A stretch of 64,000 nucleotides of DNA. Origin: Burkholderia sp. D-99 (lineage in GTDB: Bacteria; Pseudomonadota; Gammaproteobacteria; Burkholderiales; Burkholderiaceae). How positions within the stretch are numbered: the stretch's first letter is position 1; each line of letters opens with the position of its first letter. Positions 59,601-64,000 of the stretch are shown here, in pieces. The translations under genes and the position numbers were made by a program. Location of the stretch: the NCBI RefSeq assembly GCF_011605345.1, contig NZ_JAAOXM010000005.1, forward strand, positions 124,001-188,000. The letters are read 5' to 3'. Under the pieces are notes generated by a model, which worked only from the letters and a program-made list of their open reading frames with translations, made no database searches and had not been told where the DNA came from.

Positions 59601-60167
59601 TTCGCCGCGCGCCAGTCGCAGGTGCAACTGCAGGTCGTCGTCCTGCCCCGTCAGCGCATGGTGCACCCGATCGTCCGCCAGCGAGACCTTCGTGAGCTGC
59701 GCGAGCGCCAGCTCCTTTTCGTGACGCACCAGCGTTTCGAGCGGGAATTGATGCTCGGCATAGCTTTCCTCGACGATCCCGGCCACGCGCGACAGGTAGT
59801 CCTCGATGCGCTCCTCGGGACGGACCTCGATGATCAGCGGAATGGTGCCGACCCGGGTCGACGGGTGCTCTGCAAGCCCCGGCGTGCCGAGCACCGTGAC
59901 CGGCGTCCGGAAGTATTGCCAGAGCAGGAACGCAATGCCCGCCGCCGTGACGGCGAATTCGGCAAGCTCGCCGTCGCCGATGCGCCGCAACACGTCGAGC
60001 GACGCGGGCGTGAGCGGCACCGTGCAGGAGAGCTGGCGCCCCGGTTGCGGGCTCGGCGCGTGCGCGGCGATCCGGTAGGTACCGGTGACCAGGGACAGGC
60101 TTTCGCGCCAGAATCGCGCGGTGTGCGCATAGCGATGGTCGGTGACCAGCACGTTATTGTCTTGCAC
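50673..60167 (-). CDS. ocfD: NRPS: half-C, A(Asn), T, C, A(Ser), T, E, C, T, TE
   Basis: A 3164-residue enzyme starting at GTG after AGGAG. Domain map: C-terminal half of a C domain (about 15-240, no HHxxxDG); A1 (250-745); T1 (Ser789 in GGDS); C1 (848-1270, HHIVSDAWS at 974); A2 (1295-1795); T2 (Ser1837 in GGDS); epimerisation domain (1888-2320, HHLAVDG at 2019, NYHGQLD); C2 (2331-2760, HHIILDG at 2465); T3 (Ser2834 in GGHS); TE (S2964 in AGHSFGA, D2991, H3139). By alignment to PheA the A1 code is D-F-T-K-I-G-E-V-G (Asn-like) and A2 is D-V-W-H-V-S-L-V-D (Ser-like). Asn-Ser fits residues 7-8 of occidiofungin. The last module has no A domain. It lies directly upstream of the glycosyltransferase. 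Confidence 0.9.
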   Translation of the reverse strand: MQDNNVLVTDHRYAHTARFWRESLSLVTGTYRIAAHAPSPQPGRQLSCTVPLTPASLDVLRRIGDGELAEFAVTAAGIAFLLWQYFRTPVTVLGTPGLAEHPSTRVGTIPLIIEVRPEERIEDYLSRVAGIVEESYAEHQFPLETLVRHEKELALAQLTKVSLADDRVHHALTGQDDDLQLHLRLARGEIEIRHAGAIEPFVMDGFASGLATVMQAFEHLDQPVGDIDSSAPDARRQLATFNETAAAGPRHPTVVEMFEAQVARTPAAPALVTDSALMTYADLNARANSLAHQLREHYGVGQESLVGVMLERSEWMIVAILGILKAGAAFVPLDPAYPAERINHILGDTGLSLLVTQSSQLAQWYEFSGVTLLLDQELPHWTPLPDNPPCRAEPANLAYVIYTSGSTGRPKGCLLEHRNLAHYIAWAVEYYFPESTTGSFGLYSSLCFDFTLTNLFCPLVRGKTLRIYPQSESIDTILARMFQPGSGVDTLKLTPTHIHLLEYMNLARSGVRKVIVGGEELTPQHIATLRKIDPSIEIYNEYGPTEATVGCIVERVEDVPASVLIGRPIANTRVYMLDEALRPVPLGVPGEICLAGAGLARGYHLRPDVTAAKFVEHPFPGEARIYRTGDIGRWLPDGRIQCYGRVDDQVKIRGHRVELGEIEAAITAHEAVVGAAVMLRESAHGVRKLAAYVKGSASLNVPDLRAFLGGKLPDYMVPSDIVLIAEFPLNANGKLDRPALLAMEPAAAPDAASPDATPVQLELLRIWRDVLDNPAVDLAGRFFDYGGDSLQAMQLVSRIWGSFSVEIGIDAIFELQTIGAVSDLIEASSPRAGATAGNILPRSRANDLPLSFPQQRLWFLAQLEGPSAAYNISSALRFDGALDLSRLRAAVSGISRRHEILRTTFPAIDGLGVQRIAPPAPVALDVVDVASESEALALLAEQADRPFDLAAGPLYRVVLYRVHADLHVFGVVMHHIVSDAWSSGILIGELAALYAGQPLPELAIQYADYAVWQHERLASADTHRELALLSASLTDAPDLIELPTDRPRPAIQQFRGAVLPFRLDGERADGLRAIARASGTSTFMVVLAAYALLLSRYSHQQDLVIGSPIANRRSSMTEPLIGFFANMLALRVDLSGNPSFDELLARVKRVALDGYSRQEIPFEQVVDSLKLERNLSRTPVFQAVFAYEKAQSQALSFPGLVATPVSVETHTAKFDLTLHIQDADDGLAGSLEYNLDLFDAATIDRMAEHFRTLVDAVIADPDRPLGGLALTSEAERNLLTVEWNQTETDFGEAAAQPLHRLFEQQVERTPDAVAAVHDDGTLTYAELNLRANRLAHRLIALGVGPDALVGVAMERSLDMIVALLAVLKAGGAYVPVDPDYPAERVRFMIEHAQLRWLLTQQHLRDALPDTEAALIVVDSSELDLDPDAVANPEPDLSGDNLAYMIYTSGSTGRPKGALNTHRAITNRILWMQHAYSLDADDAVLQKTPFSFDVSVWEFFWPLVTGARLVFARPGGQRETDYLAELIARERITTIHFVPSMLRAFLDHPDLDAHCTSLRRVVCSGEALPYDLQQRCFERLDVRLYNLYGPTEAAVDVTAWECKRDDPHRIVPIGRPIANTRLHIVDAHMQPTPLGIAGELLIGGTPVGLGYHGEPELSAEKFIADPFSTDPRARLYRTGDLARYRPDGNIEFLGRIDHQIKLRGLRIEPGEIEAALRTHPAVDDCVVIAKTEGIRTFLIAYIATATPDLADLRAYLAGKLADYMVPSQFVALASLPMLPNGKINRKALPAPADTIDAALPHAPAVTPREILLASIWQDVLQLPSVGIHDNFFELGGDSILSIQVIARANRAGLRVTAKQLFQYQTIAQLAAAPEERATYASSVSPLGDAPLTPVQHWFFEQETDAPSHYNQTVLIQVPADIDASRLADAFRQVHEHHDALRLRFSRSAGRWTQEVVAGGEAPACFAKREIAGDAGERLAAMRAAAAEAERGIDITHGPLLAARLFCVADEPLARLFVSVHHLAVDGVSWRVLLEDLHAAYHGQPLPEKTTSFREWALHLQQLSRSPAIGNEAGLWQALVAQPVEPMPVDYPAAGAASNAVGDAASVSFELDEAATTALLRRLPRAHDTRINDVLLAALAQACSMVTGNARTRIDLESHGRHVSDAPLDLTRTVGWFTSIYPVVLEADARHTPEEALRAARQQLRRIPAEGFSYSLLRYLSPDDAVRDGLATLPNADILFNYHGQLDTVLQQSEGWRPAAEDLGSLRAERSQRTHAFEIVAAVVDGRLQVDWRYGERLHRRQTVENLAAHFKDRLLDFAASVQDTAWDDIEDSYPLSSLQQGILFHSLYDLDPAAYFQQFSFVVRGPLQVPALRQAWAHALARHPVLRTAFAWADRDQPVQTVLHTVDLPWTCLDWRSRDASRRAQDFDAFLADDRRRGFDLQRAPLFRCTLIQETDTRHRFCWSAHHIILDGWSTAILMKEVFDDYLSLVRTGAPAAAASAPGYRTYIDWLARHPRPADETWWRAELAGFHAATPIAAGPARQAAGDAARQATRRTQQFLLDEALAARLQALMRTHRVTLNVLIRAVWALVLQRHAGTDDIVFGVTVSGRPPMLDGVESIAGLFINTLPLRLRIAPERPFVEWLAEVHAAQTAMEPHSYSSLVDIQSWSELPARDSLFDSLLVFENFPVAAAPDLGPDDIEILDTRAFAESNYPLTLTVHPNERIGFEISHDAHRVAPDVVRQMLDTLRALLERFAAEPDQLTGQLADGPAAGGQPGAPRGVADPAVQPAAGPVTAARAVAPTAHESTLLAIWQRIFKRDDIKVSDNYFDLGGHSIIAIQLMANVEKAFDRRLPISCLFENPTIEKLAAALATQEPSAPAGGLVPIRDGGPAAPLFLLPGAGGNVVYFHPLANHLSGTHAIHGLEALGLDGACLPLTRVEDIAARHIERIWPLVGAGPYYLAGHSFGAQVALEMSRQLVAKGAVVKLLAIFDASAPIDSPAATYWQDWDDTEWLVAIAHEIGTFLGTDLQVTRDDLVPLDPDGQAGLILDRIGARGSWFADAGPDRLRAYLRVYQANFKAHYAPQASPLPVPIALFRSTERDPGDYDPSPEIAQLRLDPAWGWSRFSALPVEVTDVPGDHLTMLLDPHAGVLAAHVNQFLEKTPS

Positions 60168-60250
60168 AGGAAACTCCTCGATACGTTTTGTTCACCTGAA
60201 ACAACCCGAAGCCGGGCGCATGGCGCCCGCCGTTCGCACTCCGGCCGGCA

Positions 60251-63200
60251 TCACGACTTCTCCTCGAGCACGTCGTCGACGGTGACTTCGGGCGCTCGCT
60301 TCAGGCGCAGGCCGACCCGCACGCGCGGGCTGGCGGCGGGCGCTTCGCCGGACAGCGGGATGCGATCGACCGGCATGGCCGGATCGCGGCGGAAGACGTC
60401 CTGGATCGCGAGCAGTCGATCGCGCATCGCGGCGATGGTCGCGGGGCGGAACAGGTTGGCGTTGTAGATCAACTGAATGCGGTGCCGGCCATCGCTTTCC
60501 ACGACCTGGAACGACAGATCGAACTTGGCCGTGGTGTCCGCCTGCGAGCGGTCCGTGATGCGCACATCCGACTGCGGCGCGGGCATCGAAATGGCGTTCG
60601 CCTGAATGTCGAAGATCGGGAAGTGGCCGGCCGGGGTGCGAATCTTCAGGTCGTCCAGCAGTGCATCGAACGGATAGGACGCATGCGCCAGCGCGTCCGT
60701 GGAGGCTTTTGCCACCGCGTCGATCACCGCTTCGACGGTTGCGGACTGCTGCACCGGGACGCGGAGCACGAGGGTGTTGAGGAACACCCCGATCTGCGAT
60801 TCGAGCTGCTCGCTGTCGCGGCCGGCCGACACGCTGCCGATGACGATGTCCTCGCGCCCCGTGTAGCGGTGCATCAGCACGCAGAACGACGCGAGGAGCA
60901 CCGTGTAGAGCGACGTATGGTGCGCGCGGGCCAGTGCCGCGAGGCCCGTCACCTGCTGCTCCGACAGTTCGACTTCGAGCGTCTGCCCGGCATGACCGGG
61001 CCGCTCGGGACGCGGGAAGTCGGACGCCAGTTGCAGGCGGGGCAGCGGCGCCGCGAGTTGCGCGAGCCAGTACGCGCGATGCGCGGCGGCGTGCGGACCT
61101 TCGAGGCTCGCGTTGTGCCACGCGGCGTAGTCGCGATACTGGATCGACAGCGGCGGCAGGTCGTGTCCCGCATACAGGGCCTGCAGGTCGTCGGTCAGCA
61201 CGCGGATCGACCACGCATCCGATATCACGTGGTGCATGTTCAACAGCAGCAGGTGTTCCGTCGGCGAGAGCCGGACCAGCTTGACGCGCAAGAGCGGCCC
61301 CGACGCGAGATCGAATGGCTGCCCGCTTTCCTCGCGAATCAGCGCATCGATGGCCTGCAGCGCAGCATCGTCCGCGAGATCCATGTGCTCGACCCGGAAT
61401 CCGGATGCCTCGCGGGTGAGGATGCGTTGCCGCAGCTCGCCTTCGATCATCGCAAACACGGTGCGCAGGCTCTCATGGCGATCGACCAGCGCGTCGAACG
61501 CACGGACGAGGCGCGCCGTGTCGACGGCGCCGTCCAGCTGCAGCGCGCCTGCCATGTTGTACGTGGACGGATCCGCGCTGCGGCTGGCGAGCCAGATCCG
61601 CTTCTGTGCACGGGACACCGCGTAGGACGGTTGCACCGCAAGCGCCGGGATGGGCGCATCGACATCGAGGAGATCGGTGGGGCGGGATGCCAGCTTCCGC
61701 GCGAGTGCGCGCGGCGACGGCGCCTGGAAGATATCGGCGACCGCGACGTTCAGTTTCAGTTCACGCCGGATCCGGCTGACCATCTGGATCGCTTTCAGGC
61801 TTTGGCCGCCATGCTCGAAGAAGTCGTCGTCGACGCCCTTCGGCCGACGGCCGAGCACCTCGGCGAAGAGGCGCAGCAGCGCGGCCTCGACGGGCGTCTG
61901 CGGTTCGGCCGGCGCGCCGTCGGGCACGGACGCGGCATCCGGTAGCGGCAGCGCGGCGCGGTTGATCTTGCCGTTCGGCATGACGGGCAACGCCGGCAAC
62001 AGCATCACGGTGTCGGGCACCATATGCGCCGGCAGCGTGTCGCGCAGTGCGTCGCGCAGGCGTTGGGGCGTCCAGCCGGTGCCCGACGCGTAGCCGCACA
62101 GGGTCATGTCCGAGTCCGACGCCTGCCGGGCGACCACGACGGCGTTGGAGATGCCTGCGAGCCCCGTCAGCGCGGCTTCGATTTCCCCGAGCTCGATGCG
62201 ATAGCCGCGGATCTTGACCTGGAAGTCGCGGCGTCCGAAGAAGTGGAGCGTGCCGTCGGCCCCGAAGCAGCCGATGTCGCCGGTGCGATACAGGCGCGCG
62301 CCCGGTTCCGGACTGAACGGATCGTCGCGGAACACCGCCCGGGTGCGTGCTTCGTCGAACAGGTAGCCGCGCCCGACGCCCGCTCCCCCGATGCAGATCT
62401 CGCCTTTGACGCCGGCCGGGCACGGATTCATGTCGGCGTCGACGACGTAGAGGCGCAGGTTCTCGATGGGGCGGCCGATCGGAATCGCCGGCAGGTCCGG
62501 CGCGCGTTCCATGCTGAAATGCGCGACGGAATCCGACGCTTCGGTCGGCCCGTATGCGTTGATGAGCCGGACCGCCGGATTCAGGCGGAACCACGCGTGC
62601 GCGGAGGCCGGCTGCAGGGTTTCGCCGATCGTCAGCAGCGTGTCGAGGTGCGGGAAGGCCGGCGCCGGGTGCCGTTCCAGCTCACCGAGAAAGGTCGCCA
62701 GATAGGACGGCACGAATTGCATCGCCGTGATGCGGTCGCGGTGAAGCGCGTCGATCAGGCGCGCGGGCTCGAGAATGTCGGCATCGGGATAGATCACCGT
62801 CGTGCCGCCCGACACCAGTGCCGCGAAGCACTGCCAGACCGAAATGTCGGAGCAGTGCGAAGCGGTCTGTGCGACCGCGCTCTGCGCGCCGAGCCCGACC
62901 CTGCGCGCCATCGCGAGCACGTGATTGAGCATGCCGCAATGCTCGACCATCGCGCCTTTCGGCTGGCCGGTCGAACCCGACGTGAAGATCACGTAAGCGA
63001 GATCCGCGGGCCGGCAACGCGGCGCCGGCGCGCCGGCACCCCGTTGCTCGGGCAGGCGCGCGGGATCGACCCGCGGGATCGACGCCAGAGCCGGCGGCGG
63101 CATGCCGTCCGTCGCGACGATGATGGCCGGCCGGGCCAGCGTCAGGAGGGTCTCGACCCGCTGGGCCGGATAGGCCGGATCGACGGGAACGTACGCCGCG

Positions 63201-64000
63201 CCGCACTTCCAGATGGCCAGGATCGTTTCCAGCATCAGCGGCGAGCGCGGCATCCAGACGGCGATCCGGTCGTCCGGCTGGATCGGCGCGACGTGCAGCA
63301 GATGACCGGCGATCCGGTTGGCGCCCTCGACGAGGTCGCGATAGGTGCGGACCTCCGTGCCGCAGCGGACCGCAATGCGCTCGGGGTGCACGGCTGCGAC
63401 GGCTTCGATCAGTTCGGGTAGCGTCCGGTCGGACGGAACCGGCGCGAACGTATCGTTCCATCCGAGCACGATGGCGTCCCGCTCTGCGGCGGTGAGGAGC
63501 GCAACGCTGCGGTTCGGGCGATCTTCCTCGCCGGCGAGGCCGACGAGCAGCGTTTCGACGTGACCCAACAGGCGGACGATCGTTTCGCGATCGAACCGGC
63601 CGTCGTCGTACAGCACCTGCAGCGACAGGCGCTTGCCCGGCGTCACGACCAGCGTCAGCGGGTAGTTGTTCGGATCGGCGACCTGGAATTCGCCGATCCG
63701 CAGGCCGGGCAGCCCGTCGGCCAGCGCTTCCTCGACCGGATAGTTCTGGAAGATGAGCAGGCTTTCGAAGAGCGGCACGCCGGGCGGCAGGCCCGCGAAT
63801 TTCTGGATGTCGGCCAGCGGATAGTGCGCATATTCCTCCTGCTGCGCGAGCTCCATCTGCAACTGCGCGAGCCACGCGGACGTGGGGCGCGCGTCGATGC
63901 GAACCCGCACCGGCAGCGTGTTGATGAACAGCCCGACCATCTCGTCCGACGCCGGCAGCGAGGCCGGGCGACCGGAAACGATCGTGCCGAACACGACGTC
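60251..64000 (-). CDS. ocfE: NRPS (partial, continues past the window): C, A, T, C
   Basis: The 1249 codons in the window begin inside a C domain (DVVFGTIVSGRP), then A (about 195-685), T (HGGQSLKAIQ with Ser732 as counted from the first in-window Met), and a complete C domain (HHVISDAWS at about 921) ending the protein at LEEKS. The A code read against PheA is D-I-W-Q-L-I-A-D-S, which I cannot assign with confidence; collinearity with occidiofungin would require Gly at this step. The terminal C domain presumably accepts the Asn loaded on the following protein, which begins with only a half-C. An 83-base gap separates the two NRPS genes. Confidence 0.9.
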   Translation of the reverse strand, partial: DVVFGTIVSGRPASLPASDEMVGLFINTLPVRVRIDARPTSAWLAQLQMELAQQEEYAHYPLADIQKFAGLPPGVPLFESLLIFQNYPVEEALADGLPGLRIGEFQVADPNNYPLTLVVTPGKRLSLQVLYDDGRFDRETIVRLLGHVETLLVGLAGEEDRPNRSVALLTAAERDAIVLGWNDTFAPVPSDRTLPELIEAVAAVHPERIAVRCGTEVRTYRDLVEGANRIAGHLLHVAPIQPDDRIAVWMPRSPLMLETILAIWKCGAAYVPVDPAYPAQRVETLLTLARPAIIVATDGMPPPALASIPRVDPARLPEQRGAGAPAPRCRPADLAYVIFTSGSTGQPKGAMVEHCGMLNHVLAMARRVGLGAQSAVAQTASHCSDISVWQCFAALVSGGTTVIYPDADILEPARLIDALHRDRITAMQFVPSYLATFLGELERHPAPAFPHLDTLLTIGETLQPASAHAWFRLNPAVRLINAYGPTEASDSVAHFSMERAPDLPAIPIGRPIENLRLYVVDADMNPCPAGVKGEICIGGAGVGRGYLFDEARTRAVFRDDPFSPEPGARLYRTGDIGCFGADGTLHFFGRRDFQVKIRGYRIELGEIEAALTGLAGISNAVVVARQASDSDMTLCGYASGTGWTPQRLRDALRDTLPAHMVPDTVMLLPALPVMPNGKINRAALPLPDAASVPDGAPAEPQTPVEAALLRLFAEVLGRRPKGVDDDFFEHGGQSLKAIQMVSRIRRELKLNVAVADIFQAPSPRALARKLASRPTDLLDVDAPIPALAVQPSYAVSRAQKRIWLASRSADPSTYNMAGALQLDGAVDTARLVRAFDALVDRHESLRTVFAMIEGELRQRILTREASGFRVEHMDLADDAALQAIDALIREESGQPFDLASGPLLRVKLVRLSPTEHLLLLNMHHVISDAWSIRVLTDDLQALYAGHDLPPLSIQYRDYAAWHNASLEGPHAAAHRAYWLAQLAAPLPRLQLASDFPRPERPGHAGQTLEVELSEQQVTGLAALARAHHTSLYTVLLASFCVLMHRYTGREDIVIGSVSAGRDSEQLESQIGVFLNTLVLRVPVQQSATVEAVIDAVAKASTDALAHASYPFDALLDDLKIRTPAGHFPIFDIQANAISMPAPQSDVRITDRSQADTTAKFDLSFQVVESDGRHRIQLIYNANLFRPATIAAMRDRLLAIQDVFRRDPAMPVDRIPLSGEAPAASPRVRVGLRLKRAPEVTVDDVLEEKS

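Noticed and set aside
1..64000. tRNA, rRNA, CRISPR arrays and insertion sequences
   Set aside because: No tRNA-like cloverleaf, ribosomal RNA, evenly spaced repeat array or intact transposase was recognised by eye. Weak or degenerate cases could be missed.
60251..64000. Firm amino acid prediction for the A domain of the partial NRPS
   Set aside because: The code D-I-W-Q-L-I-A-D-S does not match one I can assign with confidence. Gly is suggested only by comparison with occidiofungin.

Overview
The window looks like a secondary replicon of a Burkholderia, most likely the B. cepacia complex. The evidence is the very high GC, Burkholderia-type porin, DUF3331 and paired PqiA genes, a dense mix of regulators and catabolic or transport genes, and, from 46.5 kb to the right edge, a nonribosomal peptide cluster whose layout matches the occidiofungin/burkholdine antifungal glycopeptide clusters known from this group. 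The species assignment is inference.

Left part (1-13.5 kb): an enoyl-CoA hydratase, a DUF3331 protein, a PucR/CdaR-type regulator and a large MalT-like LuxR regulator, all on the minus strand. Then on the plus strand come a porin, a complete ytcA-mdtN-mdtO-mdtP-like tripartite efflux operon and its MarR regulator. A plus-strand intrinsic terminator at 1616-1648 sits between two minus-strand genes and may end a small RNA.

13.5-26.4 kb: a pqiA-pqiA-pqiB-pqiC lipid-transport operon with overlapping genes, a LysR regulator, a MarR regulator, a second PucR/CdaR-type paralogue, a GH114 lipoprotein, cytochrome b561 with nitronate monooxygenase, a TIGR03364-type FAD oxidoreductase and a PPOX-type flavoprotein.

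26.5-31.5 kb: a minus-strand operon of three envelope-type proteins (zinc-ribbon/TM protein, glycine-rich lipoprotein, zinc-ribbon multipass protein), followed by about 1.5 kb of non-coding or decayed DNA.

31.5-39.2 kb: two operons diverge from a strikingly AT-rich segment. The minus-strand one encodes a ribbon-helix-helix-like protein, a small cysteine-motif protein and a D-2-hydroxyacid dehydrogenase, joined by ATGA overlaps. The plus-strand one encodes a divergent PEP-carboxylase homologue lacking hallmark catalytic motifs, a DHA2-type exporter and a BKACE (DUF849) enzyme. I see this as the best candidate for an undescribed metabolic system: small-molecule synthesis plus export.

39.2-46.5 kb: remnants of a carboxymuconolactone decarboxylase/tautomerase pair, an RBBP9-type hydrolase, a stand-alone cytochrome-b-like membrane domain of the kind fused to CyaC adenylate cyclases, an AlkC/AlkD-like DNA alkylation repair protein, and a Tat-type cholesterol oxidase.

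46.5-64 kb: a LuxR regulator, then (minus strand) a cyclic-peptide ABC exporter, a stand-alone domain resembling the anticodon-binding end of glutamyl-tRNA synthetase, a family-25 glycosyltransferase and two NRPS proteins. The terminal NRPS reads half-C, A(Asn), T, C, A(Ser), T, E, C, T, TE. The upstream NRPS runs off the window and ends in C-A-T-C, so the Asn module is split between two proteins. Asn then Ser matches the last two residues of occidiofungin as I know it.
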